From Bursaphelenchus xylophilus (lineage: Eukaryota; Nematoda; Chromadorea; Rhabditida; Aphelenchoididae): a DNA stretch of 64,000 nt. Made by a program: the position numbers and the translations under genes. This document shows positions 44,010-60,100 of the stretch, in pieces (position 1 is the first letter of the stretch; each line of letters opens with the position of its first letter). The stretch lies in assembly GCA_904066235.2 (NCBI GenBank), contig CAJFCV020000003.1:6138001-6202000 (forward strand). The letters run 5' to 3'. Below the pieces are notes generated by a model. The model searched no databases. It was not told the DNA's origin and saw only the letters and a list, made by a program, of their open reading frames with translations.

Positions 44010-44412
44010 ACAACTACTATTGTTTCTACGATTTATTGCCTATCTGTTGTGAGATCGGATGTGTAAGAAAGCATTAAAGAAGGTATTAGGAAGGTCACGT
44101 CGTTGTTTCCATGGCTGTTGTTTCTTCGACAGAGGGATCAAAAGACCTAGGGTCACATATCGCTACACGAATGTTGTCTATTGCTATGGCGGCCTTCTCT
44201 GTCGAACGGTCAAGGTTATGTGCCACCAAGTAGAACTAAAATGTTGACTCAGATTATACAAAAGCGGGCTTTTATTACATGACTAGTTCCTGGGGGTAGT
44301 TGGATGTGAACACTGTTCCATTTGAACGCGTTTTTAGATGTAAGTGATCGAAGGATTGGAGGGCATTGGATAAAACTTGAAATTGTTCTTAGAGGCTTTG
44401 TATAACGGGTAC
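44010..44412. other. convergent 3' region
   Basis: Shared 3' flank of NDUFA8 and the MAM-like gene. AATAAA on the reverse strand (44276-44271) overlaps a TAA that would end an alternative last exon of the MAM-like gene. Confidence 0.45.
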
Positions 44413-47256
44413 CTAGACATAACCTGATAGTGGATGCGTGTGTTGGTCTAAAATAAGGGTTTTGTATTTGCGACTGCTTTCTTGCCTGTAATATTGGAAG
44501 AGCAAGACGTTGATTCCTTGTGTCAAATTGAACCTTGGACTCTCCAGAATTGCAAAGTCCCCAGGTCCAAGGATGGCACTCACAAACTGGCCATTGGTTG
44601 GGGCTAAATTAATTTAGATTGTAACGGTAATATACTTACTTGGCCTTAGATCAGTATGTCTCGACAGCGGAAACCCATATCCCTTATTCCTCAGAGTCCA
44701 TGGGACTTTTGTGAGACCATGGTTTAGATAATGGCAAGCGTTGTCTATGCAAGTGTAATTCGATTCACAATAGACTTACCATTAAAGTCACAGTTTAATA
44801 ATTTGCAGTAATCCATAATTGGTTCCGGCGTGGTAGTGACAAATCTGGCAGTTGTGGTGTATGGGATGGTAAACGAATTTTTAGGAGTCGTCTTTTGTAC
44901 CACCAAACCGGGCCTTACATTTACTGTGGGGACAACGACGTACGACAATGTCGTTATTGCAGGGATTGTGGTAGTGGACCGAGTGGTGTACTCAGTGGTC
45001 TCTTCGCTGATGTCTTCCCAACTTGAACTCTCTCGAACCTTACTTTCTTTTGTCGTTTCCGTTTCTACCACAGGCTTCGGTGTTATTAAACCGAGTTTTC
45101 TAAAATTATCTGATAAAATCGTATCCTTCCATTATGGGTAGATGCCGTAAAGGATAGATGTCATAACCGTTATGGGCTGATTTCTGAAATTCGTTGCAAA
45201 TATCCTCAACACCCCAGTATCATCGTAAGAAATGTGTATCCTTTTTTTTCTTAAGTAGTACTGTTAAAAAAAATTTCATTTTCGAAATCAGCACCGTTGA
45301 AAACCCCTAATACATAAAACACACATTTTTTATACTGATGGTGTTTGCAGTGATTTCAGAAATCTGTCCATTACGGACCGTTGCCGATAAAATATATCCT
45401 CGGATAACTTACGACGTTACAGGACGGGATTCAATTGTGGTTGTATGTGGAAGGGGCTTCACGAAAGGCTTCTTTGTGCCACCGACTTTCTTTTTATTGT
45501 TGTTGACTCGCTTGTCAATCAACTCTGAGCTCTCTAACAGAGTTGTATTGCAATCTCCGATGTATGCAATCTCATCCAACACTAGATATGCATTCTTTAT
45601 ATTCTTTTCCCAAACCGGAACGATGTTCAACTGGAAATATTTCGGAGATAAAAGTCGACTTACAGTAAATGGTTCTAAAATATCATTCGAAAATTCGAAC
45701 ACTGCCAGAGCCGACTCATCCTTCCGCGTGCCAGTATCTTGTTCGACGCATTGTATTTTATTGCTATCAAGATTGTACCCTAGAGCGCAGACTTGCAACG
45801 TTAATTTGTTGTTGGCCCAATACCGAAAAAGTAACTAAAACGTTGGAGTAGGATCAGTGTTGATAGCTGCGGGCGCTTACTTTTCCTGACCCCGTTTGGC
45901 ACTTCAAGGGATCGCTCGAGAACATTGCTGTTCCTTGAATGACAACAGCAGCTGGGTATGCCGGAAGTTCGGTGCCTTCTATAGCACTCTCTTCCATACT
46001 GGGAATTGCCCCTTTTTCAACAATTGCCCATCTCCCAGCTTCAGGGCCCCAAAAACAAGGGAAATTAAAGGCAAAATCACATAGAAGGTCTCCCGTGTCC
46101 TCAATCAGACGACCCCTCCTCCTGTCGAATAGAGGTTGCGTCTTATTGCCAATGATTAATAGGTCAAAGTCAGTGTTTTCTTCCGTAGAAGTGGTTGTTC
46201 TAGGTGTAGTCATCAGCCTAAAAGATTGCTTAAGAGCGTATACCCTTACCAAGTAGTAGTCTCTTCAGGAATTATTTCTGTAGTTCTTTCACTTATTGTA
46301 ACCGTCGTAAGTTCGGTTGTTGCTTCTTCTACTGTAGTGGTTGTCGTTGTATATTCGATTGTCGTAGTTGTTGTAAAAGGAGTTGTGGTCACCTCAATCC
46401 AATTTGTTGTCATCGGGGACACTGGGGGCACGACTATTCTGTTATCAACAATCGCCGACTCGGGTCGTGGAAATAGCGGTCCCCTTGTGGCCACTTGCTC
46501 TAAGGTATTTCCTTTACAAAATTCCGCATCGTATTTTATCTCGTCCAATACGATGGCTCCAGCACGAGAGTCTGGTATAATCGCTATCTGAAGTCGGCAC
46601 ATATAATATAAATAGATTGGTCTAGTTTTAGTTCCCCAAACTTTTATGTATCCAAACATCTTGGACTTACATGGAATGGCCTATCAATAGCGGGAATCTT
46701 GAGAGCCACCTTGCCCGGTTGTACCCTCGACTCCAACATTCCAGTACAATTAAACTCTCTCATATACTCATCCAATAAACATATTTGCAAGTCGGCACTG
46801 CCTGAAATCATAACCTACGTGGACAAACTCATTTAGTAGACTATAAAAAAAAATTTTTTTACCTATTGTCCAATATGTAAAACTGAACATGGCTGACTCT
46901 ATTTGACAGTTTATCCTTTGTGATGTAAAAATGTCAGAGTCAGCATCATGGATTTCGAGGATTGCGAAGGGGCCTGAGGGTAAGACCATGGTCCCGGTAG
47001 CCGCCAGCCAAAGTAATGCGTCTGGTTGACCCTTGGCCAGTTTCCATTTACTAAGTCCATGCCCAACCGAACCCCAGCGACAAGCCCGGCTGAAATCGCA
47101 ATCAAAGTTGATCGCTAGGTTTGACATGTCTCCCGGGGCCAACACGGGAAGCTCTACCGTCGTTACAAACAACCCGAGCGCAACTTGTAGGATCCGGGAA
47201 ACCAGGCCTCCTGGCCCGTCCTCTCCATTGGCCCGGAACCCTGGGTGCGGGTCCAT
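44413..47256 (-). CDS. secreted or membrane mucin-like protein with MAM-like modules
   Basis: Nine exons: 47256-46863, 46801-46671, 46587-46250, 46217-45881, 45834-45664, 45630-45413, 45099-44780, 44744-44640, 44603-44413; 734 residues, all joins in phase. A hydrophobic segment near residues 18-40 (VSRILQVALGLFVTTVELPVLA) may be a signal or anchor. Three modules begin with a Cys-Asp-Phe motif (NFDCDFSRACRWG, LLCDFAFNFPCFWG, LNCDFN...NACHY) and two end with a LDEI plus Cys pattern, as in MAM domains. They are separated by Thr-rich linkers (TTTTTIEYTTTTTT and similar) likely O-glycosylated. The third module is incomplete at the stop 44413. An alternative donor (CAG|GTTATG) to an acceptor near 44375 would extend it by about 34 residues to a stop at 44275. 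Function unknown; extracellular adhesion or cuticle role is only a guess. Confidence 0.68.
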
Positions 47257-47684
47257 CAGAAAGAGGGCAGCACTGCGTGACGATGACGCTGAAAACGCAA
47301 CAACAACTGAAGCGGTTGTTTTGAAAGGGAGAAGGAGTCAACTGAAGAAAGGCGACTTTTTAATTCCGATCGAAAATGGATACCGCTCGAGGCAGCGAAA
47401 AAACCGGCATACACGAGGAGAAAGAGACGTGGGCACAACCAACAAAGGTTGGGTAAGGTCAAGGCAGCCAACTTCTCGGTTGTCTTCAAGATCGCCCATC
47501 ATGCACGAACTCGAAACACTTGACTTTCACCTTTTCATTCTCCTTCTATGGGACCGCGAGCTCTTCGATTCTCAAGTGGAAGAACAGGAGGATTTACAAC
47601 AATGTGCTTGAAATGCTTACATCGAAACATCTAATCTTTATTCTAATATAATTTCGTTAATGTATTTTAAATAATTTTGTTAGT
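47257..47684. other. spacer between the pseudokinase 3' end and the MAM-like gene
   Basis: About 430 bp. Reverse-strand frames continue upstream of 47256 without similarity, and an acceptor CGTTTTCAG near 47291 suggests a leader exon boundary. No other feature. Confidence 0.4.
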
Positions 47685-49465
47685 CTAGCTATAACCAATA
47701 GAAGGCTTGGCCTTTTTTCTCCGTGGGGTGGCATTGTAATCTGTTTCCGAAGCCATTCTCTTAGATAACCGGGTTACCGTCTCCGATTTGAGTGGGCAAG
47801 CTGACGTTGAACGTGATATGGATGAAGGACTTCCGTGATGTGTAAGTTTAGCTGAGGCGGGGGCTGCTCGGGAAGTAGAGGAAGTGAATGTTCTGACAAG
47901 AGTAGATACGGTCGGCCGTCGAATCGGATTATATACAAGTGAAGTCTTGAGAAACGACTTTATTGGGTCAACGAACTGGAAGGTGAACTTGAGATTATTT
48001 GAGAAACCCACCATGTCCTGAGGTATACAGTCCCTAATGCTGGTCCTGTTCAGAATCTTCCCCTCAAATATAAAAACTCCATTCCTGTCGAAATAAGGTT
48101 GCTCTGGCCTATTTATTGACGCTGAACTGGGTTCCAAAACAATAAGATGAGGAGAAATATCACCAAGTAAGGAAGCGATGCTCGTCATCTACAGTTTTAA
48201 GACGTATTAGTTATACATTTCATGAACAAAAAAGTACGAGAGACAACTTACCACTTCTGTATCCGTGTCACCTTTGAAAAGGATTTCTTTCGTGATCATT
48301 TCAGCGGCCAGACAGGCCAATCCCCAAATATCTGAGGGCTTTCCGTATTTTCGACCGAGCAGAAGCTCTGGAGCCGCATAATTTGGCTTCCCCTCAGGAA
48401 AATGTAGAGGTAATTTACATTCCCTTTCAAGACATGAATAGGAAAAGTCTACCAGCCGAATCTGGAATGGCTTCTCCGATGTTTGAACAACATGTTGAGG
48501 ACAAACGGATCCATGTACAATTTTTAAATTGTGGATGAATTGAAGAGCACAACAAGTTTGTCGTAAGATACTGCAAATCTTCTAGATAAAGTTACCTAAA
48601 AATTGTTCCGTAACTTACGGAAACTGAAAATTGAATACCATGGTCGAGCAAACTTCGTATAGACCGTGAGCACTTCTCAATAACAAAAACGTAATGCCCT
48701 CGGAATTGGAAGTGATTTAGAATAGAACAAATAAAATTCCGAGCACATAACTCAGGAAGGGAAAGACTTCCTTTCTCCTTGATCACAGCCGCCCAGAACA
48801 TCTTGATTTCTTTTTGCGCACATATCTTTGACCATTGTTCGTTACGGAATATTTTTGCAACTACTTTCTGACATCTTTCATGATCATAAGCAAGAACAAT
48901 CTAAACAAAAAAACTATCCCAATCATGAATAAAAAAATACCTGTGACATTCGGCCATTCTGAAGTTCTTTCAAAATTTCATATCGATAATACAAATGATC
49001 GTGTGGCAAAATATAGTATCTACCAAGGACATCGTCAAAGCTTTTGTACTTCTTATAATAATTCCTGATCTTGTCCTTGTCTGCAGCAGATCCAACGTGA
49101 GAAACTAGTTTACAACTTTTAATTTCACGCTTCTCATAGCTGTCCAAACATTCTTTGAAGGTATCCAAAGCCATTGAGGGAGTCATGATTGAGTTTATCC
49201 GGGTATCTCGTCGTTCTGGAGTCGGCGGGACTCCGCTCCCTATGGCAAAGACAGCTTTCTTGAAGAAAAAACTGTCCTTATTCGTGAAGAAATAATTGGC
49301 ATCCGCTTCCTTCTCGACCCAGCTTTGCTTCTTCCGATCATATGACTCGGTCGTGGTCGCTGAATTCGCATCTTCAATGTTCTCCAGGCTACGACAGCTG
49401 GAATATGTCGCAGTTCCCGGAATTGAGTCCAAACTTTTTTGATCACACATCCAATGCACCGACAA
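47685..49465 (-). CDS. DYRK-family pseudokinase
   Basis: Four exons: 49465-48941, 48900-48619, 48581-48252, 48188-47685; 546 residues. The DYRK homology box is present before the kinase fold (residues about 93-175: TPSMALDTFKECLDSYEKREI, YYILPHDHLYYRYEILKEL). In the kinase domain the ATP lysine (VVAKIFRNE) and alphaC glutamate (QKEIKMF) remain, and the APE motif and helix F (APELLLGRKYG, DIWGLACLAAEM) are clear. However the glycine loop is degenerate (LQNGRMSQIVL), the catalytic HCD is HGS (IVHGSVCPQHVV), the lysine and asparagine of that loop are Cys and His, DFG is DFS, and the YxY activation tyrosines are absent. The family normally autophosphorylates on that tyrosine. The C-terminal tail is Ser/Thr-rich and basic. 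Best read as a scaffold or inhibitor, not an enzyme. Confidence 0.85.
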
Positions 49466-51009
49466 AATAAACTAACTGTATCTACAATCTAAACCGAGCT
49501 AACGCATGCAAGACGAAAAAAAAATTTGCGAGCTGCGCCACGTCTTTCCCTAATGCGTCAAGTTTCTCTCTCCGAAATTATTTTATTTTTTGCGATATTC
49601 ACGGTTCACATCGTTCTTTCGTAATTGGAAAATGTTTTTTAACGGGGCGGCGCTATTATTGATTGAAAAAAAGAGAGAAGAAGCGCCGAAAATTCTAATT
49701 TACCACAACCTAATTTACGCAAAAACCATCGGCACACATACTCATTGAATGATATTTTCTGAAATTTCGATGGACTAAGCTCCTTTAAGAATCAACATGA
49801 CATCTGTTATCATCTTAGCCTTTCCATATTCATCTAAAACATCATGGGTGTTTCTGTTAAAGATTCGGTCATATCTCGCAGTTCCAACGAAACATGGGTA
49901 TACCCGATATGCCAGTTGATGCAGAAGAATTCAGAGAAAATATGTGTTCAGTTTCAGAATTTTCTGTACGCGAATTTTTTTCAATCCCCGGATTATGTTA
50001 TACTAAGAGGTGGTATCGCCGAATATCAAATTAATAAGATTATTAGTATTGTTGACGCTTCTTAAATATATATTCATGTATTTTTTGTTAAATATGACGC
50101 TATTTATGCTGTTACACATCACTTTATGCATGTGGCCACAACAAAAGGAAAATTATAGAAAATGCACAATGCCACATTTTTTTGGCAAAAAATGTTTTTG
50201 TGGTGCAACCGACAAAAATTTTTAGCTTCGCAAGCCAAAAAAATTTTTAAGGCATTACGCCAAAAGCTTGTTTTTCGTCGCGATACAAACCATAATTAGC
50301 AGAAAAAAACGACGCAAAAACACCACGTTTGATGAGCTTGGTAATTAAAATCTTTCTAGTTGCATGTATGAAAATTGGCACTCTGCGTTGGCGTAGGGTA
50401 CCGAAGAGGCCTGGGGGAACATCTTGTGCCTCAGGGCAATATCGGGTTCAGAATTGCATTTTGCAGAAAAACCTTGGAGTTTTTAGAATCAAAAAAACAT
50501 TTTTTCTTTTATCAGCGTAGACTTCCGTAATCCGCCTTGGATTCGGCGGAGTGTTTTTTTCACAAATGAGGCTGTAAAAATGCGTTAATTTTTCCCGCCG
50601 ATTTCTCCGCCGAATTGCCTTTATTTCTTCTCCCAGTGGGTCAAAGACGTAATAAGTCGTATTTAGGCGCCATGCCACCAGGGATACCATACGTTTTGGT
50701 TTTAGCTAATTTTGACTCTCCAAAGTCGAAGAAAAATCGTCCGCCGAGGTTAAAAAATTTCTCCGCCGAATCACAAAAATTTGAAATAAATGTCACATTG
50801 TGTCCTCTGAATCCTTTCCCGCCCATTTTCTGTAAAATGCAAAAAAAAAAAATTCGGATTGGACCACCGAGCACAAAGTTATTAATGAATAGTTTTTTCC
50901 ATAATTCTTGGAACACCCTGTATATTAGGTTTAGAAGTATGACTTTGTCGTTTTTTGCGGCTGATATTATAATTTCAACCAAAACAAAAAATTTTACGTT
51001 AAAGCTTGT
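49466..51009. other. gene-free AT-rich region
   Basis: About 1.5 kb. It contains a solitary transposon end (ACACCCTGTATA near 50911-50922) and a CTGCGCC core near 49530. Open frames on both strands have no similarity I can name and no splice partners. Confidence 0.45.
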
Positions 51010-51590
51010 TTAATTATTATTACCACTACTAACTACGACATTTTCCAACAATTTGAGCAGCTTTTGAATACCATCAGTCAAAACGTTATTTTTTGTTTTG
51101 AGGAAATTTAGACACCGGGCCAACTTTTGACATTTTTGTGTTCAGCGAAACGTTGCTTCCTCAGATCGAGTGTCGTCGGTCCAAACAAGTGTTAGTCTGA
51201 CATTGCGGCGTCCGGAGAGTATAGCGGGTGCGGTAACACCTCCCACCACAGCGGTTCTGGGGTGTTCTTGACCGGTTTTTCAATATGGGGTTTGGCGTCA
51301 TCATGCAGCAAAATTAAAATTGGTCGTTCAGACCGCTTTAATCATAGCTATTCGTTCGTTGCATCAACTATTGTTCCTAACGGATGCCAGTAACCATTCT
51401 ACCGGTTTAGAGCTCGCAGTAAAGAACATCTTGTTTATGTCATCTTATACAGAGCAAAACTTCCTTCCCGGTAATGTTGGACTGTGCGGTCGCTTCCGCT
51501 TCTGGTTGTCAAAATCTTTTTGTTCGTCTTTGGTCACTAAACGATACAAAAATGACTTCTTTTCTGGAAACATTTTATTAAAAGACGACC
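51010..51590 (-). pseudogene. mariner (Mos1/cecropia-type) transposase pseudogene
   Basis: On the reverse strand, scattered over several frames, are recognisable pieces in the right order: YRLVTKDEQ near 51545, NQKRKRPHSPTLPGRK near 51500, LLHDDAKPH near 51305, WWEVLPHPLYSPDAAMSD near 51240, and NVLTDGIQKLLKLLENVV near 51070. In intact relatives these read VTGDEKW, HDNARPH and EVLPHPPYSPDLAPSD. Stops and frameshifts separate them; the second Asp block is altered. Long dead. Confidence 0.75.
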
Positions 51591-51963
51591 GTTAAGATAC
51601 CAAGAAAAAAAATTTGCATAATTTAGAAGGAATTTTTACAAATTTATATCCAAGTATTCTGTACTACAAGCGTTAATAATATTTTTTTGGAATGGCATAA
51701 ATTGGTCCATTGTGTCAAAAGTTATGGCCCAAAAAGTTCGGCCAATGTCCATAAAAAGTCACCAATCAAAAAGAAGAGAGGTCACTCCAGTTAGCACTTC
51801 TTTTTCTCACGCTTTTGTGTCATGTCGCTAACTCAAGTTAGTGCCCCTTTGAATCCTCCCCCAGGTTAGACAAACAAGGTTTTCCGATGAGATATCTAGT
51901 TTAATTTACAAATAACATAATGACAACAAAACGTGAGATCTGATATCCTGAGACTTCGTCTTC

Positions 51964-55450
<3,487 letters not shown>

Positions 55451-57172
55451 CTGAATGAACAAGATAATAGATGGGATTATACCACTTATCTGACGAAAAA
55501 CCGCACACGACTTTCAAGCGAAGCAAATGAGCGGCTGCCGCTTGGGACGTGACAAGTATCAGTCAAAACGCCCAAAACCACAACCAGACCTGGGCCTGAT
55601 GTTCTATATCTGGTTTCGGTGTACCGATGAAAGCAAAAAACTCAAAGTGACGAGAGTTGTCACGGACTCTCCTTCCTTGAATCCAATCTCTCTCGGCCAT
55701 GTTGCTTAACCTAAGGCGGAGATATTGGTTGTTTTGGGAGGAAATCTCGGACCTCTTCTTCGTAAATCTTATGGCAGAGACGTGGAAGAGGAGGACATTT
55801 AAGTGCAGTTAAACGCCCGCCTGGTAGCGGTTGTAAACGGGAAACACGCTTCACAATTATTCAGCGCAACAGTGTCTGTGGAAAGTCACCTGAACCACAG
55901 GTTTATGTTTACACCCTCCGTTAATAAATGCCATCCCATCAAGGATTACGGTAGCCGTAAAAAGCAAGACCGACCTTGTGGCCTCACTCCATTCAGCAAT
56001 GACAATCAGATGAGTAGCTCCACGATTTCCTGAATTCTATGGCGCCTCGATGACTTCCGAAACAACATCGTCAGACCGCCTCTTTTACTTGGGTAAACTG
56101 AATTCCGTTGGCATTGAGTCCCCTTTACTCTTCCAAATAGGTCCGCCGGATCGAAAAACACCGCTTGCGCGACTTTCGGCCCTGCATTCAAGACTTTTCG
56201 AGACTATATCCGCCGCCAATTCAACGAGTAAATTGCTTTGGATGGCCGATGAGATTTGTTGGGTAACTTCCTTTGAGGAGAGGCCAGCACTTTATCCGGC
56301 TCTTAACCAGATTTCCGGCACGGATGCACCTCTTATGCCGCCGAGGCCTCTTCTTTCATCTTCAACGATTCCAAACTTTTTGGTATGATTAGTCGCGTCC
56401 TTTTATTAGGCCTTTAGGCGGTGTTTTCATAAAACTTTCCGGCCTTCATAAACCCGTCCAAACACAGGCCAGACATCTTCAAACAATACTTTTCCTTGGA
56501 ATCATACCGTATCTTCGCAAGTGTATGTGCAATGGCCTGCGGCTTCTTGCAAAGTTTGTTTGTTTGCAGTTTGTTTCAAAGTACTCAAAGGATGACAATT
56601 GAATAAATATCAATAAATCCGGCCGATAATGCACAACATGTATTAATTGTCGTATGGAATCAACAGAAAACACCATCTGTGCCCTGCGGAGGACAGATGA
56701 CAATTGCCTGCCGACAACTGACATTTGATCGGTGTTATATAAAAATAAACATAACCGAATTATAAAAACTTGCGACTCTTTACCTAAACTGTTTGCTTTG
56801 CTCTTGCCTTAGATATCGAGGAGAAGTTGAAGTGTTAAGAATGAATAAATTCCCATTTATCGGAGAGCCGAATCTCTAATACGAAGACCTAACCGCTTCA
56901 CGGTTATTTAATTTCGAGTAGTCTCTGCAGCTGTTTTAGGTCCCTCCAACTTTGTGACAATACATACGTGTTACGCAGTATGACGTCAGGCCAGCAACTT
57001 TTCGACCTTACGCCTTCCTTCTCCCTTTTCGCTTTTTTTCTTGATCCGCCTATCAATCTTGGCCTTTTGATTTGCTCCAGCAGCCGCACCAGTCTGGGTT
57101 AAAGCATTCATTTCTATTATATTGTTGTAGTTGTTCTCGCAGTCGTTCTATTATTTTCTTAAGAAATTCAAG
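55451..57172. other. divergent promoter region of ctbp-1 and the globin gene
   Basis: About 1.7 kb. No supported gene; open frames such as 56050-56388 lack similarity. Expected to hold the promoters of both divergent genes. Confidence 0.4.
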
Positions 57173-60100
57173 ATGGGGAACGCAAAATCGACCGAAGCTG
57201 ATGGTTCTGGTGGAGAGGAGAAACATGAGATCAAGAAGAAGAAGGACAAGGAGAACAACAAGTAAGTACTGTACTTCAAGTCGTGATGAAGTAACAATTG
57301 GACTTAAAAACGGCATATACCAAAGGGTAGTTGGCAATGATCCAAATATAAAAATGTATAGACAGTGGTAATTTTAGAACCACTACTAGCAAAGAGAAAG
57401 GACTCACATCAGGTCAAAAGGAAATCCTCAAGTTTTCGATGGTGAATGCTAAAGAAGATCTCGGTCATCGCATTTACATGAGGGTGATGGACAAAAGGGA
57501 AGATTTTATGAACTTTGTGGAAGGCCTATCAAAAGAAGAACGGCGAGATTTAACGGATCATTTGAGGGAATTTCTAATCAATGTAGTCGACGCTGTAAAT
57601 GATACTGAAGAAATGGAAAACCTCAGCAAGAGATTTGGAAGTCAACATGCCCAACTAAGGTCCTCTGGATTCAAACCAGATTTCTTTGTCGGAATAGCTG
57701 ATGCGATGACAACAGAATGCGTATTCTTGGATGGAGCTACACATGGAGCTACTGAGTGTTTAGTGGCATGGTAAGAAATATAAAAATATTCGTTCGTAAA
57801 GCATCTTTTGATTATAGGTCCCAGTTGACAAGTCAAGTGTTCAGTGCTGTCAGGGATGGGTATTACAACGAATTGAGGCGTCTCCGCCGTTTATCTAATT
57901 CAAAGTCTATGGCTGAAGAACCAGTCGAACCAGTAAAGGATTCCGACGCCATCTCGTCAAATTATGTTTTTTTAATGTTTTTTTTGTGTAATACGCACGT
58001 GTCTTGAAGACGCAAGATCTAGACGGCTACCCTTCATTTGGGGCAGATCGGGTGTCGGTCCAATACTTACAGTCTGATTCAAAATGGTAGGAATCACTTT
58101 AAAATCTGCAATTCTCGTGACGGGGTTCACTTCGGAGATGAAACCTTTACAGATTTAGAGAGGAGGATTGAAAACAAACACAAAAAAAATTTTTTCTTAT
58201 TGCACTTTAAGCAAGTTTCCCCAAAGTTTGGGTGTTTCAAAAAGGATGGAACCCCTGCTATTTTTGCTAAAAAACCTCCAGAGTGCCCGAAATTATTAAT
58301 ATTACGTAATACAACTTTCTGGACTTTATCGAGTTTAAAATTTTCGGATTTTCAAGGAACTTTCAGCATATTTTCTGAAGCGTTTAGACTTTTCGTCCGC
58401 ACATTATTGATTGATCAAAATTTTATCCTACAAAAACTCTTTCGGAAGAATTTTTGTAGGATAAAATTGGTTCTAAAAAATTGAGGAAATTTTATACTCC
58501 GCGTACAATGTTTTGACCCCCCTCCTAACTCGGCCCAAAGTGTACTAATCCGGACCAAATTTGGTATATAGTCTACTCACAGGCTAGTAACAAAAAATAA
58601 CATAGCAGGACATACCTTATAGTTGAATTGCAAAATCCAGGAGCAATTTTCAAAAATCACCTTAAAAAATCGAGGAAATAGTTTTGACCCCCCTTAAATA
58701 AAGTTAGATATCGCCAGCGGATATCGCCCAAACCTCTCGTAATCGACGTCTCATACCTGAATACAGGTCAATAAATGGTTTTCCGTTGAATCCTTCGTTG
58801 CATTTGAGGATTCAACGCGTTAAACCGTTTTGGATGTAGAGCTGCCCAAAATGGTAAAAATCTTGCCCTAGAGCTTTCCAATAGCTCTAAATTGGATTTA
58901 GATTATGTGATTTAGACCTGTATTCACCTTCTCTTTTCGATAAAAGTGCATGGTGACCTGGCGGTGTAGATCCGGCAGATACCCTCTTGTCATGCCCAGC
59001 TTTGGCGACTCATTAGCTTTCTGACCTAGGGGCTAGATATGGTCGTTAGGTTCTCAATGCAATCCTGAGACTCCTACTTACTCTCAAACAAAGAATAAAC
59101 TCCCACTGACACGATCTCGTATGGTTTGCAGGCGCAACTTTGCCGATCTGCACCTTAACCAGAAAACCGAGTTTTTCAAATGGATTTTTACCGACGAAAA
59201 ATGGCTTGCATTAGATGGCCCACGTAATTTAAGAAGCTACGGCAACCGCCGTATACGTTTGAGACGTATCGAACGGCAAATCGCCTGCGGGGATGTGATC
59301 GTCCTCGGGGGCATCTACAGTAACGGCAAACGCAAGATTAAACTGAATGAAACCCATTACAAAACGTGTCAAATCGAAGCAGTTTACATTACTGAGTGTA
59401 AACAGGAGTCTCAGGATTACATTGAGGACCTAACGGCCACACCTAGCCCTTTACTCAGAGAGCAAATGGGTCGCCAAGGCTGGACATGACAATTGGATAT
59501 CGGCCGAATCTACACCGCCAGGTCACTATGCACTTTTATCGAAAGGAGAAGGTAAATACAGGTCTAAATCACGTAATAAAAATCCAATTTAGAGCTATTG
59601 GAAAGCTCTACGGCTAGATTTTTACCATTTTGGGCAGCTCTACATCAAAAACGGTTTAACGCGTTGAATCCTCAAATGCAACGAATGATTCAACGGAAAA
59701 CCATTTATTGACCTGTATTCAGGTATGAGACGTCGATTACGAGAGGTTTGGGCGATATCCGCTGGCGATATCTAACTTTATTTAAGGGGGGTCAAAACTT
59801 TTTCCTCGATTTTTTAAGGTGATTTTTGAAAATTGCTCCTGGATTTTGCAATTCAACTATAAGGTATGTCCTGCTATGTTATTTTTTGTTACTAGCCTGT
59901 AGGTAGACTATATACCAAATTTGGTCCGGATTAGTACACTTTGGGCCGAGTTAGGAGGGGGGTCAAAACATTGTACGCGGAGTATAAGATGTTTTTTCCT
60001 GATCAGGAAGCAAGGCTTTGTCCCGGGTAGCCAAGAAAAAGCAGCCAAAGATCTTAACAAAAATTCCATTAGTGACGAAAAGCCAGTCTTGGTCAAAAAA

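Noticed and set aside
45338..45838. 166-codon forward-strand frame
   Set aside because: Antisense to two phased exons of the MAM-like gene.
47033..47611. 192-codon forward-strand frame
   Set aside because: Mostly antisense to the first exon of the MAM-like gene; no family similarity or splice partners.
49844..50225. Short forward frames in the 49.5-51 kb gene-free region
   Set aside because: AT-rich and low complexity, with no similarity.
56050..56388. 112-codon forward frame between ctbp-1 and the globin gene
   Set aside because: Not recognisable, has no splice partner or nearby polyadenylation signal, and the codon pattern is not convincing.
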